A stretch of 64,000 nucleotides of DNA from Sphingomonas kyeonggiensis (GCF_014196745.1 NZ_JACIEH010000003.1:806001-870000), one strand, 5' to 3'; shown: positions 1 through 10,120, counted from the stretch's first letter. Notes: generated from the sequence alone by a model not told the origin. Translations and numbers: made by a program.

Positions 1-444
1 GGGATCCGGCTTGGGGCGATACTGGGTGGCGTGGACGTCGTGGATCGCCTCGAAGGTGGCGCCAAGGCCGAGCTTGTCGAGCACCTTGCTCGCGTAGGGC
101 GCGTCGCCATTGGTGAATACCAGCTTGCGGCCCGGCAGCTTCGCCAGCGCCTCGACAAGGGCCTCGTTCACTTCGAGCACGCTCATGTCGACGTCATGGA
201 CATCGGCCAGATAGTGATGGGGATCGGTGCCATGCTCGGCCATCAGCCCGGCCAGCGTCGTGCCGTGCGCGTGGAAATAGCCCTTCTGCACCTTGTGCGC
301 CGCTTCGGGATCGAGGTTCAGCAGGTTCTGGACATATTGTCCGATCCGCATGTCGATCATCGCGAACAGGTTCGCGCTCACCGGGTAGAGCGTGTTGTCC
401 AGATCGAAGATCCAGTTGCGGACGTGCGACAGGGCAGGGTTCAT
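1..444 (-). CDS. HAD-family hydrolase, pyrimidine 5'-nucleotidase type (3' end cut by window edge)
   Basis: Read right to left, the protein starts MNPALSHVRNWIFDLDNTLY. The DLDNT box (nucleophile Asp14, acid/base Asp16) is HAD motif I, and the later VFTNGD is motif II. The helical stretch between them matches the cap of subfamily IA pyrimidine 5'-nucleotidases, which dephosphorylate nucleoside monophosphates in the cytoplasm. 148 codons are visible and the lysine and acidic motifs III and IV lie beyond the left edge. The substrate cannot be set from sequence. The ATG at 444 is the only start upstream of motif I in this frame that I trust. Confidence 0.82.
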   Translation of the reverse strand, partial: MNPALSHVRNWIFDLDNTLYPVSANLFAMIDMRIGQYVQNLLNLDPEAAHKVQKGYFHAHGTTLAGLMAEHGTDPHHYLADVHDVDMSVLEVNEALVEALAKLPGRKLVFTNGDAPYASKVLDKLGLGATFEAIHDVHATQYRPKPDP

Positions 445-524
445 GGCGGCGCGGTTAGGCCGACGCGGCGCGGCTATCAAGCAACTGTTTCTTGTCCAAC
501 GCCCCCAATCCACCGCGCGCCCAT

Positions 525-552
525 CGTCATCCCGGCTTTCGCCGGAATGACG
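525..552. repeat. Palindromic intergenic repeat, GTCATCCCGG family (single unit)
   Basis: A hairpin of the form CGTCATCCCGG-ctttcg-CCGGAATGACG with one arm mismatch. A partial second half (CCGGGATGACGG) follows at about 561-573. The same core recurs at 6747-6828 and 57508-57584, and a looser variant at 34509-34609. It fills the 197-base gap between the HAD gene and the flavin monooxygenase. Confidence 0.75.
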
Positions 553-641
553 GATATGTGCCGGGATGACGGGTAAATGGTTTGGGGGTGACGACCAAAA
601 CTTTATGGCAGAGCCGCCGCACGCTCCCCATCTGCGCCTCC

Positions 642-1631
642 ATGACCGCTTACTCGCTGCTCGACCTCGTCCCCATCATCCAGGGCGGGACCGCTTCTCA
701 GGCTCTCGCCAACGCCGCCGATCTGGCCAGCCATGTCGAGGGACTCGGCTATACCCGCTACTGGGTGGCCGAGCATCACGGCATGGAAGGAATCGCCAGC
801 GCCGCCACGGCAGTGGTGATCGCGCATGTCGGCCGGGCGACCTCGACGATCCGGGTCGGCGCTGGCGGGATCATGCTGCCCAATCATTCTCCGCTCCAGG
901 TGGCCGAGCAGTTCGGCACCCTGGATGCGCTGTTTCCCGGCCGCGTGGACCTTGGTCTCGGCCGTGCACCGGGTTCGGACCAGCGCGTCTCCGCCGCGAT
1001 CCGTCGCGGGCTCGACAGCGACGGCAACGAATTCCCCCGGGATGTGCAGGAGCTGCAGAGCTACTTCGCCGATGACGGCCGTACCGGCATCCGCGCCACG
1101 CCGGGGGCGGGCGCGAAAGTCGATCTCTGGATCCTCGGATCGAGCCTGTTCGGCGCGCAGCTCGCGGCGATGCTGGGGCTCCCCTATGCCTTTGCCTCGC
1201 ATTTCGCGCCGGGGCTGCTCGACGAGGCGATCGACATGTATCGCCGCAATTTCCGCCCCTCAGACGTGCTCGGCAAGCCGCACCTGATGCTCGGCTTCAA
1301 CGTGTTCGCCGCCGACACCGACGCTGAGGCCGAGCTGCTCGCCAGCTCGCAGCAACAGGCGTTCGTCGCGATCCGCACCACCGGCAAGGGCATCCAGTTG
1401 CCGCCGCCGGTTCCCGGCTATCGCGCGAGCCTGGGCGGGCACGGCAATGCGATGCTCGATCAGGTGCTGTCGGCCAGCGCGATCGGCGGGCCCGAGAAGA
1501 TCCGCCAGCAGCTTGCCGCCTTCATCCAGCGCACCGGCGCCGACGAGCTGATGCTGACCAGCGCGATGTTCGATCACGATGCGCGGAAGAAGAGCCTGTC
1601 GATCGCCGCGGAGGCGATGCGCGGGCTCTGA
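642..1631 (+). CDS. LLM-class flavin-dependent oxidoreductase (luciferase-like monooxygenase)
   Basis: A 329-residue protein beginning MTAYSLLDLVPIIQGG. The N-terminal region carries the bacterial luciferase-like signature: YTRYWVAEHHGM, then GAGGIMLPNHSPLQVAEQF and LFPGRVDLGLGRAPG. These mark the FMN-binding TIM barrel of the MsnO8-like subgroup. Members use reduced flavin and oxygen on varied substrates, which the sequence does not reveal. The frame stays open to a TTG at 582, but the ATG at 642 gives the normal family N-terminus and the extra 20 residues look untranslated. It is a lone gene, followed by an oppositely oriented small gene. Confidence 0.88.
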   Translation: MTAYSLLDLVPIIQGGTASQALANAADLASHVEGLGYTRYWVAEHHGMEGIASAATAVVIAHVGRATSTIRVGAGGIMLPNHSPLQVAEQFGTLDALFPGRVDLGLGRAPGSDQRVSAAIRRGLDSDGNEFPRDVQELQSYFADDGRTGIRATPGAGAKVDLWILGSSLFGAQLAAMLGLPYAFASHFAPGLLDEAIDMYRRNFRPSDVLGKPHLMLGFNVFAADTDAEAELLASSQQQAFVAIRTTGKGIQLPPPVPGYRASLGGHGNAMLDQVLSASAIGGPEKIRQQLAAFIQRTGADELMLTSAMFDHDARKKSLSIAAEAMRGL

Positions 1632-1658
1632 CCTCGCAGGCTTCGCGCAGTCGGATGC

Positions 1659-2126
1659 TCAGGCTTTGGTGTCGATCACCCAGCCGGTCGCCGAGCTGCC
1701 GTTGCTGCTCGTCCCCGAATTGCTGCCATAGGTGATGGCGCCTGACGCCGCGGCGTTGCGCAGCTTGTCGAGGAACGCCGCCATCGCGTCGAGCTGGCGC
1801 GTCGCCGCTTCGCTGATCGGCCTGGTCGGCGAAGCGCTGGCCTGCGCCTCGCTCTTGGCCGGCGTTTCGCCGCCGATACGCTGCGCGAAGAAGCTCCGCA
1901 GCTCGTTCGCCTGCGCATCGCTCAGCGCGCCGCTCTCGGCCTGATTGTCGATCAGCCGGTCGAGCTTGGCCTGCATATCCTCGGGTTCGCCGGGATCGGC
2001 CGACAGCGCGGCATCGCCTGCCTCCGGCTGCGCAGCCGCGCCGCGAGTTTCCAGTTCCACGGGCGCGAACGCCGCATCGATCGGCGCGCGCTCGGGATGC
2101 TGCGGGATCGCGGAAATGGAAGTCAT
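1659..2126 (-). CDS. Hypothetical protein, 155 aa
   Basis: I do not recognise a family. The product is acidic and alanine-rich with no signal peptide or membrane segment. The middle (about residues 50-85, around AKLDRLIDNQAESGALSDAQ) and 105-125 look helical, and the tail is Ser/Gly/Asn-rich. The start ATG has AAAGG at good spacing, and codon use matches the neighbours, so it is probably a real gene. A perfect AT-rich palindrome lies 34 bases upstream of the start and may control it. Confidence 0.6.
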   Translation of the reverse strand: MTSISAIPQHPERAPIDAAFAPVELETRGAAAQPEAGDAALSADPGEPEDMQAKLDRLIDNQAESGALSDAQANELRSFFAQRIGGETPAKSEAQASASPTRPISEAATRQLDAMAAFLDKLRNAAASGAITYGSNSGTSSNGSSATGWVIDTKA

Positions 2127-2159
2127 GTCGGTGCCTTTGTTGCTGCAATCCCGAGAAGC

Positions 2160-2183
2160 ATTTTAGCATGACTCTGCTAAAAT
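2160..2183. promoter_or_regulatory. Perfect 9-bp-arm palindrome, probable operator
   Basis: ATTTTAGCA and TGCTAAAAT are exact reverse complements separated by six bases (tgactc). The site lies 34-57 bases upstream of the 155-residue gene on the minus strand, where a promoter would be expected, and its AT content contrasts with the GC-rich surroundings. The binding factor is unknown. No run of T follows, so a terminator is less likely. Confidence 0.5.
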
Positions 2184-2221
2184 ATTGTAAAGGATGCGCA
2201 ATCATTCGGCTGCGGGGTTTG

Positions 2222-2251
2222 GGCGGCGCTGGCCCCAGAACCAGCGCCGCC
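2222..2251. terminator. Strong GC hairpin, possible terminator of the histidine-kinase operon
   Basis: GGCGGCGCTGG pairs exactly with CCAGCGCCGCC over an 8-base loop. It lies about 100 bases beyond the stop of the minus-strand kinase gene. There is no T-run on either side, so it is not a canonical intrinsic terminator. It may protect the transcript end or act with Rho. Confidence 0.35.
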
Positions 2252-2347
2252 ACGCGACCCGACGGACATAAGAGGGCAATCCGCGAGTTCGCCGGCGCTT
2301 CTGCGTCCGGCATGTCGCACCAGAATTTCAGTTTGTTGCCGGTCCGG

Positions 2348-3793
2348 TCAGCTGGCGGCGGGCAGGCGCAGCCGGACGAGCAGCCCGCCCAGATCCTCGC
2401 TTTCCTCGAGGCTGACGGTGCCGTCATAGATCTCGGCGACGTCGCGCACGATCGCCAGGCCCAGGCCGGTGCCCGGCTTGCCGCTGTCGAGCCGCACGCC
2501 GCGATCGAAGATGCGGATGCGATCGGCCTCGGGGATGCCGCGGCCATCGTCCTCGACCAGCACTTCGACGAACCCGGCCTGCACGCCGGCGGTGATGAAC
2601 ACGCTGCCGCCGCCGTACTTGGCGGCATTCTCGACCAGGTTGCCGAGCAGATCGTCCAGGTCCTGCCGCTCGATATGCGCGACCAGGTCCTTCTGCCCGT
2701 CGATGTCGATGCGGACATTGGGATAGAGCCGCGCGACCGCGCGCTCGACGGCCTCGATCGACGGCCAGACCTCGGCCCGGCTGTGCGCCGAGCCGCGGCG
2801 GCCGACGGCGCGGGCGCGGGCGAGGTGATGGTCGATCTGGCGACGCATCGTCCGCGCCTCGCGGATCACTGCCTGGGCGAGATCGGGCTGGCCTGCGGCG
2901 GCGGCATTCATGATCACGCTCAGCGGCGTCTTGAGCGCATGGGCGAGGTTGCCGGCATGGCGCCGCGCTTCCTCCGCCTGGCGGTCATTGTGCTCGACCA
3001 GCGCGTTCAGCTCCTCGACCATCGGCGCCACTTCGGCGGGCATTGCGCCTTCCACCCGGGTCGACTGGCCAGCACGCAGCCGGGCGATCTCCTGGCGGAC
3101 GCGGCGCAGCGGCAGCAGGCCGTACCAGGTCTGCAGCGCGACCATGATGATCAGCCCCAGACCGAGCAGCACGAAGCTGCGCACCAGCGTGCGGCGCAGC
3201 GTGGCGATCTGCGCGTCGAGCGTCGCGCGGCTCTGTGCCACCTGGAAGCGCCAGCGCACCGTCGATCCCGGCAGTGTCGCGTCGCGCTCGGCGATGCGCA
3301 GCAGCTGGCCGGGCAGCTGGCGGCTGTCATAGACATGGACGTTGGTGTCGTTGTGCTGCTGGTCGTCCATCAGCCGCTGGTCCCAGAGCGAGCGCGACGG
3401 GAACGCCTCGTGCCCCTTGCCGCTGATCTGCCAATAGGCACCCGAGTTATATTCGAGGAAGCGCTGGTCGGCGAGCTCGCGGTTGAGCATCACCTCGCCA
3501 TTCTGGTCGAGCTCGGCGGAGAAGATCATCGCCTTGAGCAGATAGTCGAGCTGCTCGTCGAAATTCTTGGTGACGGTGCTGACCAGCACGCGGTCCAGCG
3601 CCACGCCGCCGCCGATCAGCAGGATCATGATCCAGGCGGTGGCGACGAGCAGCATGCGCCGGCTCACCGATCCGGTCGAGCGGGTATAATGGCGCGGCTG
3701 GGGCTCGCCGGGCGCTACCGGCTCCGGCTCGCTCAGCGAACGGCCGAACAGGCGATGGCGCAGCTCGCCTAGTCTCTGGGCGAGCTTCGACAT
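2348..3793 (-). CDS. Two-component sensor histidine kinase (PhoQ-like)
   Basis: A 481-residue inner-membrane kinase. There is a transmembrane helix at about 46-68, a periplasmic sensor region at about 70-200, a second helix at about 205-225, and a HAMP-like linker (LLPLRRVRQEIARLRAG). The phosphoacceptor box HAGNLAHALKTP carries His285. The ATPase domain has an N box (NLVENAAKYG), DDGRGIP, and TGLGLAIV. It lies four bases downstream of a response regulator and is clearly its partner. The sensor region is not a recognised ligand domain. With PepSY at the operon head, an envelope or divalent-cation signal is plausible but unproven. Confidence 0.9.
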   Translation of the reverse strand: MSKLAQRLGELRHRLFGRSLSEPEPVAPGEPQPRHYTRSTGSVSRRMLLVATAWIMILLIGGGVALDRVLVSTVTKNFDEQLDYLLKAMIFSAELDQNGEVMLNRELADQRFLEYNSGAYWQISGKGHEAFPSRSLWDQRLMDDQQHNDTNVHVYDSRQLPGQLLRIAERDATLPGSTVRWRFQVAQSRATLDAQIATLRRTLVRSFVLLGLGLIIMVALQTWYGLLPLRRVRQEIARLRAGQSTRVEGAMPAEVAPMVEELNALVEHNDRQAEEARRHAGNLAHALKTPLSVIMNAAAAGQPDLAQAVIREARTMRRQIDHHLARARAVGRRGSAHSRAEVWPSIEAVERAVARLYPNVRIDIDGQKDLVAHIERQDLDDLLGNLVENAAKYGGGSVFITAGVQAGFVEVLVEDDGRGIPEADRIRIFDRGVRLDSGKPGTGLGLAIVRDVAEIYDGTVSLEESEDLGGLLVRLRLPAAS

Positions 3794-3797
3794 GGGC

Positions 3798-4466
3798 TCA
3801 GGCGTCGGCCGGCTCTTCCAGGCTGTAGCCCAGGCCGCGGATGGTGGTGATCACGTCTGCGCCCAGCTTCTTGCGGATGCGCGTGACGAAGACTTCGATC
3901 GTGTTCGAATCGCGATCGAAATCCTGGTCGTAGATATGCTCGATCAGCTCGGTGCGGCTCACCACCTTGCCCTTGTGGTGGAGCAGGTAGGAGAGGAGCT
4001 TGTACTCCTGCGCGGTGAGCTTCACCGGCTCGCCGGCCTTGGTGACCTTGCCCGAGCGGGTGTCGAGGCGGATGTCGCCGGCGATCAGCTCGGCGGACGC
4101 ATTGCCCGAGGCGCGGCGAATCAGCGCGCGCAGGCGGGCGATCAGCTCCTCGGTCTGGAACGGCTTGGCGACATAGTCGTCGGCGCCGGCATCGAGGCCC
4201 GCCACCTTGTCCGACCAGCTGTCGCGCGCGGTCAGCACCAGCACCGGGGTGGTCTTGCCTTCCTTGCGCCAGCGATCGAGCACGGTCAGTCCGTCGATCT
4301 CGGGCAGGCCGAGGTCGAGGATGATCGCGTCATATTGCTCGTTGGAGCCGAGATAGAGGCCCTCCTCGCCATCGGTGGCAAGGTCCACCGCATAGCCCGC
4401 GCCTTCGAGCGCGTTGCGGAGCTGCTGCCCCAGAGTCGGCTCATCCTCGACGATCAGAAGTCGCAT
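3798..4466 (-). CDS. OmpR/PhoB-family response regulator
   Basis: A 222-residue DNA-binding regulator. The receiver domain (1-115) begins MRLLIVEDEP, with phosphoacceptor Asp51 in ILDLGLPEIDG and Lys101 in YVAKPF. A winged-helix effector follows at about 125-220 (LTAQEYKLLSYLL, then NTIEVFVTRIRKKLG and IRGLGYSL). It sits between a PepSY gene and its cognate kinase on the minus strand. The sequence closely follows the PhoP-like pattern, but the regulon cannot be read from the window. Confidence 0.93.
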   Translation of the reverse strand: MRLLIVEDEPTLGQQLRNALEGAGYAVDLATDGEEGLYLGSNEQYDAIILDLGLPEIDGLTVLDRWRKEGKTTPVLVLTARDSWSDKVAGLDAGADDYVAKPFQTEELIARLRALIRRASGNASAELIAGDIRLDTRSGKVTKAGEPVKLTAQEYKLLSYLLHHKGKVVSRTELIEHIYDQDFDRDSNTIEVFVTRIRKKLGADVITTIRGLGYSLEEPADA

Positions 4467-4486
4467 GTGTTTCCCTTCGCCAGCCT

Positions 4487-4810
4487 CTAGCTGCCCGATT
4501 TGCGGACGATGTTGCCACTGCGGGCATCCACGTCCACCCAGATCACCGATCCATTGCGCAGGAACTTCAGCGTGTAAACTTCCGACGCGGGATCATAGTC
4601 GAAACCGAGATATTGGGCACCCGGCAGGCGCGGCACCACGCGGCGCTCGATCTCGCGGACCGAGAGCGGCGGTGCGGCCTGGCGCCGGGGGGCGCGGGCG
4701 TCCGAATCCTGATGCGGATCGGGCTGCGCAGCCGCAGCCCCGACCGGCACGAATGCCGCCGCACAGGCGCAAAGGATGGGCGTCACCAACATCTTCATGC
4801 GAGATGGCAT
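4487..4810 (-). CDS. PepSY-domain secreted protein
   Basis: About 107 residues. An N-terminal signal sequence (MKMLVTPILCACAAAFVPVGAAAA) is followed by a basic Pro/Ala-rich linker and one PepSY-like fold: LSVREIERRVVPRLPGAQYLGFDY, then YTLKFLRNGSVIWVDVDARSGNI. PepSY proteins are periplasmic and are often encoded with PhoP/PhoQ-type systems, which fits the two genes immediately downstream. ATG codons at 4810 and 4798 are both possible starts. The open frame to a TTG at 4819 adds little. It likely heads the three-gene operon. Confidence 0.78.
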   Translation of the reverse strand: MPSRMKMLVTPILCACAAAFVPVGAAAAQPDPHQDSDARAPRRQAAPPLSVREIERRVVPRLPGAQYLGFDYDPASEVYTLKFLRNGSVIWVDVDARSGNIVRKSGS

Positions 4811-4956
4811 AGGGTCCAAGCATTGAATAGCCCCTGAACGCGCTCTTCAGCCGGCTGTAACTTGCCGGACACCTTCCCACCCCCTAGTTGGAGCCCAATT
4901 CGACGGCGCCGGCCCGCACCCCCACCCGGCCACTGCCGCAACCGATCAAAGGTCCC

Positions 4957-6735
<1,779 letters not shown>

Positions 6736-6746
6736 GATTGAAATCC

Positions 6747-6828
6747 CGTCATCCCGGCGAAAGCCGGGATCTCAGGCGAAGGCGCGGGAAAAGAGCCGCA
6801 CGAGACCCCGGCTTTCGCCGGGATGACG
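6747..6828. repeat. Paired GTCATCCCGG-family repeats forming a large inverted repeat
   Basis: Two 27-base units, 6747-6773 and 6802-6828, are reverse complements with one mismatch. Each is itself a hairpin (TCCCGGC-gaa-AGCCGGGA). The 28 bases between them are unrelated. The pair exactly fills the gap between convergent uup and the sensor kinase gene, so a transcript from either side would form a strong stem. Termination or mRNA end protection is likely. Confidence 0.75.
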
Positions 6829-6829
6829 A

Positions 6830-7888
6830 CTACGCCTCCAGCACCACCGTCACCTTGGTCCCCTCGTCCCCGGTCTCGACGCTCGCCTTGCCCCGGGCCT
6901 GGCGGACGAAGCCGTCGATCAGCTTCTGCCCCAGCCCGCCATCCTTCCGCGCCTTGGGTATCTCGGGCATGCCGACCCCGTCGTCGCGCACCACCAGCGT
7001 CCAGCCCGATGACGCCGCTTCGAAGCGCACTTCGATCCGCCCGCTTTCGCGTCCGGCAAAGGCGTGCTTGGCGGCGTTGGTCACCAGCTCGTTGACGATC
7101 AGCCCGATCGAGACGGCGCGGTCGCGCGGGATCGCGCCATGGTCGCAGAAACAGTCGAGCGTGATCGCCCCGCGCAGGAACAGCGCCTCGGCCAGCGCCG
7201 CGCACAGCTCCTCCAGATAGGTCGCCATGTCCACTTCGCCCCGCGATGCCGCCCCGCCGCGATAGAGGTGCCGGTGGGCACGGGCGATACTCTCGACCCG
7301 GCTGAGGGCCGAGGACAGCGCCTCCGCGGTCTCGCCGTCCTTCGCGCGCCGGCGCTGCATGTCGAGCAGCGCGGCGACCAGGGTGAAGTTGTTCTTCACC
7401 CGGTGGTCGAACTCCTCGAGGAACAGGTCGCGCTCGGCCAGCTCCCGGTCGCGCTCGGCCGTCGCGCGCCGCACTGCGCGGCGGAACAGCTCGGCAATCA
7501 CCAGCACCGCGACATAGTTGATCGTGGCGAGCACCAGCCGGGCACCATCGTCGGCCGTCTTGAGCAGGAAGCTGTGCTGGGTCGGCAGCACGAAATACCA
7601 GTTGTAGAGCAACGTCAGCACGCAGGTGACCAGGCCGGCCTGCCACCTGCCGAACAGCGTCGCGACCAGGATCGCCGGGAAGCCGAGCGCGAACGGCCCC
7701 GCGGCCGGCGCGAAGCTGTCGATCACCGCGCGCAACGCGATGGTGAGCCCGGTGATCAGCAGCGCGAAGACGAGCTGCACGATCCAGGTGCCGCGGCCAC
7801 TCGGCGACAGCCGGTCCGCAAGGTCGGTTTCCCCCAAACGCCCCATGGGACGAGAGTGAGCCGCGACGGAGGGGTGCCTGTCAAGCAT
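6830..7888 (-). CDS. Sensor histidine kinase, HisKA_2 type with DUF4118 membrane module
   Basis: A 352-residue membrane kinase. Three to four hydrophobic helices at about 35-135 match the DUF4118 module of KdpD-like sensors. The phosphoacceptor motif is EEFDHRVKNNF, with His162, typical of the HisKA_2/HWE-like kinases of alphaproteobacteria. An ATPase domain follows with NELVTNAAKHAF and DDGVGMPE. Such kinases often act on PhyR-type general stress response or light signalling, but no partner regulator is adjacent. The start is uncertain: ATG at 7888, or ATG at 7846 with a shorter N-terminus. Confidence 0.85.
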   Translation of the reverse strand: MLDRHPSVAAHSRPMGRLGETDLADRLSPSGRGTWIVQLVFALLITGLTIALRAVIDSFAPAAGPFALGFPAILVATLFGRWQAGLVTCVLTLLYNWYFVLPTQHSFLLKTADDGARLVLATINYVAVLVIAELFRRAVRRATAERDRELAERDLFLEEFDHRVKNNFTLVAALLDMQRRRAKDGETAEALSSALSRVESIARAHRHLYRGGAASRGEVDMATYLEELCAALAEALFLRGAITLDCFCDHGAIPRDRAVSIGLIVNELVTNAAKHAFAGRESGRIEVRFEAASSGWTLVVRDDGVGMPEIPKARKDGGLGQKLIDGFVRQARGKASVETGDEGTKVTVVLEA

Positions 7889-7982
7889 CCGGACCGGTCT
7901 CTTAACCTCGATTAGTTCGATTTGGGCGATTCAGCCGGATATTCCTGCCAAATCAACCGCATGTTGGTCGGTTTCGGCGGCG

Positions 7983-8333
7983 TCAGGGCTGGCGTGAGAC
8001 CCGGTTGCCGGCGCCGGTGACGCTCAGCTTCGGCCTGGCCTTGCCCGGAGCGCTCCAGCGAATCTCGTTGTCGGCCCCCTCGACGCGGATCGCCGACTGG
8101 GCATCGAGGGCGATGGTGATCCTGTTGCTCGCGCCGGCCACGCTCAGGCTCTTGCAGGGGCCGTGGATGACCAGCGTGTTGTCGGCTCCTTCGACCTGGA
8201 CGCTGCCGCCGTCGCAATGGATCTCGGAAGTCTCCCCGGCGCCGCTGAACTCGGTCTGGGCCTGGGCGGGAATCGCCCAGCCGGCCGCGATCGGCGCCAG
8301 GATCATCAGGGTGAGCTTCCGAACGTCGCGCAT
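7983..8333 (-). CDS. DUF3060-type secreted protein
   Basis: About 116 residues. A signal peptide ends near AIPAQA. Repeating beta-rich units follow (GGSVQVEGADNTLVIHGPC, then LSVAGASNRITIAL and IRVEGADNEIRW), the pattern of DUF3060 domains. The role of this family is unknown; the repeats suggest a small beta-helix in the periplasm. I chose the ATG at 8333 because GAAGGA stands seven bases before it. ATGs at 8339 and 8363 are in frame but badly spaced. It is a single gene. Confidence 0.65.
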   Translation of the reverse strand: MRDVRKLTLMILAPIAAGWAIPAQAQTEFSGAGETSEIHCDGGSVQVEGADNTLVIHGPCKSLSVAGASNRITIALDAQSAIRVEGADNEIRWSAPGKARPKLSVTGAGNRVSRQP

Positions 8334-8399
8334 CGGCATTCCTTCATTGTTACGCAGTCGCAAGGAGACGCGCCGAAGGAAATCCGGTTCCGCGGCCGG

Positions 8400-9212
8400 T
8401 CAGAGATTTCGACCGGACCGTCCCGCCAGGTCGACGACATATTGCCAGGCCACCCGGCCGGAGCGGCTGCCGCGCCGCGTAGCCCAGCCGATCGCATCGA
8501 CCGGATCGAAGCTCAGGCCATGCGCCTCGGCATAGCCGCGGACGATGTCGACATAGGTGTCCTGGTCGACGACGTGGAAACCCAGGCTGAGCCCGAACCG
8601 GTCTGCCAGCGCCAGGCCGTCGTCCGCCGAATCGCGCGGATTGATCGCGCTCGCCTGCTCGGCGATGTCGCGGGTGACGAGGTGGCGGCGGTTCGAGGTG
8701 ACGAGCAGCCGGGCATTGTTCGGCCGCGCCTCGGCCCCACCCTGGAGCAGCGAGCGCAGCGCCCGGGCGTCGCCGACGCCGTCAAAGCCGAGATCGTCGA
8801 GGAAGATGGCGAAGGGCCGGTCGGTGGTGCCGAGCAGGTTGAACAGCTCGGGCAGGGTCGAAAGCTCGGTGGTCACCGCCTCGACCAGCGCGAGCCGGCC
8901 GCCCCGGGCCTGAACCGCGGCGACCGCGCTCTTCACCAGCGCGGACTTGCCGGTGCCGCGCGCGCCCCACAGCAGCACGTCCTGCGCGGCATGGCCCTCG
9001 GAGAGGCGGGTGAGGTTGGCGACCAGCGCCTCGCGCTGGGCATCCACCCCGCGCAGGATCTCGATCGGCAGCGGATCGAACACCCGCGCCGGCGCCAGCC
9101 CGTGCCCGCGCCACACATAGGCGGGATGCGCCTCCAGGTCGGCAGGCGGGGGCGGCGGCGGTGCGAGCCGGTCGAGTGCGTCGGCGATGCGGGCGAGGAT
9201 TTCTTCGTTCAT
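8400..9212 (-). CDS. DUF815 family AAA ATPase
   Basis: A 270-residue cytoplasmic P-loop protein. After a proline-rich stretch (PPPPPP at 18-23) come the Walker A GARGTGKSALVK (about 83-94) and the Walker B-like FAIFLDDLGFD, then LLVTSNRRHLV. The order matches DUF815, an uncharacterised AAA family often annotated only as ATP-binding protein. The C-terminus (DLAGRSGRNL) is short. No partner gene is evident; the neighbours are unrelated. Confidence 0.82.
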   Translation of the reverse strand: MNEEILARIADALDRLAPPPPPPADLEAHPAYVWRGHGLAPARVFDPLPIEILRGVDAQREALVANLTRLSEGHAAQDVLLWGARGTGKSALVKSAVAAVQARGGRLALVEAVTTELSTLPELFNLLGTTDRPFAIFLDDLGFDGVGDARALRSLLQGGAEARPNNARLLVTSNRRHLVTRDIAEQASAINPRDSADDGLALADRFGLSLGFHVVDQDTYVDIVRGYAEAHGLSFDPVDAIGWATRRGSRSGRVAWQYVVDLAGRSGRNL

Positions 9213-9285
9213 GGGGGTGGCTATAGCGAGGCGCTATCGCCGGCTCACCCCCAGTTTCGCTATCAGCGCCCTTGGGTGCCGCTTG

Positions 9286-10026
9286 TCAGGCGTTCAGGCC
9301 GCCATCGACCGTGACCACCGATCCGGTGACGAAGCGCGCCGCCGGGCTGGCGAGGAAGGCGACCACCGCCGCCACGTCCTCCGGCTTGCCGTAATGGCCG
9401 AGCGCGGTGTGGGCGCGCAGCGTGTCGGCGAAATCGCCGTCGGCGGGGTTCATGTCGGTGTCGATCGGGCCGGGCTGGACCAGGTTGGCGGTGACGCCGG
9501 CCGGCCCCACGTCGCGGGCCAGGCCGCGGTTGAAGGCAAGCAACGCCGACTTGGTCATCGAGTAGAGCGTCGAGCCGGCGAAGGGCACGCGCTCGGCCAG
9601 GCACGATCCGATGGTGATGATGCGCCCGCCTTCCTTGAGGTGCGGGATCGCCGCGCCCGAGGCGATCACCGCCGAACGGACATTGACGTTCAGGAGCGCG
9701 TCGATCTCCTCGAGGTTGAGGTCGGCGACCTGGCTGTACCGGGCGATGCCGGCATTGTTGACCAGGATATCGAGCCCGCCCAGCGCCTCGACCGTTTCCG
9801 CCACCGAGCGTTTCACCGCCTCGGGATCGGCGCTGTCGGCCTGGATGGCGATGGCGCGGCGGCCCTTGGCTTCGATCGCCCGCACCAGTTCGGCGGCGCG
9901 CTCGGCCGAACGCTCATAGGTGATAGCGACGTCGGCGCCCTTGTCCGCCAGCGCCAGCGCGATGCCGGCCCCGATACCGCGCGAAGCACCCGTCACCAGT
10001 GCCCGTTTGCCCAGAAGCTCGCTCAT
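9286..10026 (-). CDS. SDR-family oxidoreductase (3-oxoacyl-ACP reductase-like)
   Basis: A 246-residue classical short-chain dehydrogenase. The cofactor motif is TGASRGIG (12-19), NNAG sits at 90-93, and the catalytic set is Ser141, Tyr155 and Lys159 (YSMTK). The C-terminal VTGSVVTVDGG is typical. NADP(H) use is likely because Arg follows the second Ser of the glycine motif. The substrate is unknown. It is divergent from a TetR regulator with an operator-like palindrome 16 bases upstream of this start, so it is probably the regulator's target. Confidence 0.88.
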   Translation of the reverse strand: MSELLGKRALVTGASRGIGAGIALALADKGADVAITYERSAERAAELVRAIEAKGRRAIAIQADSADPEAVKRSVAETVEALGGLDILVNNAGIARYSQVADLNLEEIDALLNVNVRSAVIASGAAIPHLKEGGRIITIGSCLAERVPFAGSTLYSMTKSALLAFNRGLARDVGPAGVTANLVQPGPIDTDMNPADGDFADTLRAHTALGHYGKPEDVAAVVAFLASPAARFVTGSVVTVDGGLNA

Positions 10027-10041
10027 GATCTTATCCCATAT

Positions 10042-10063
10042 TTGTGTAGTGATCGATACACAA
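10042..10063. promoter_or_regulatory. Operator-like palindrome, site 1 of the SDR/TetR intergenic region
   Basis: TTGTGTA and TACACAA are perfect 7-base inverted arms around an 8-base spacer (gtgatcga). The site is 16 bases upstream of the SDR start. A related copy lies at 10099-10120. TetR-family repressors usually bind palindromes of this kind between themselves and the divergent gene. Confidence 0.65.
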
Positions 10064-10098
10064 TTAGCTAGGAAGCTTGTTTGGGAGCGTCAAGGGAA

Positions 10099-10120
10099 TT
10101 ATGTAACGATCGATGCAGAA
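10099..10120. promoter_or_regulatory. Operator-like palindrome, site 2 overlapping the tetR start
   Basis: It matches site 1 at 17 of 22 positions, sharing the core GATCGAT and the flanking TGTA and CA. It covers the ATG of the regulator at 10113, consistent with autorepression. The arms are less perfect than in site 1, suggesting weaker binding. This is an inference from position and similarity. Confidence 0.5.

Noticed and set aside
582..641. Upstream TTG start for the luciferase-like monooxygenase
   Set aside because: The added 20 residues do not fit the family, and the ATG at 642 gives the conserved N-terminus.
2160..2183. Interpretation of the AT-rich palindrome as an intrinsic terminator
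   Set aside because: It lies upstream of a gene start, has no following T-run, and its stem is AT-rich and weak.
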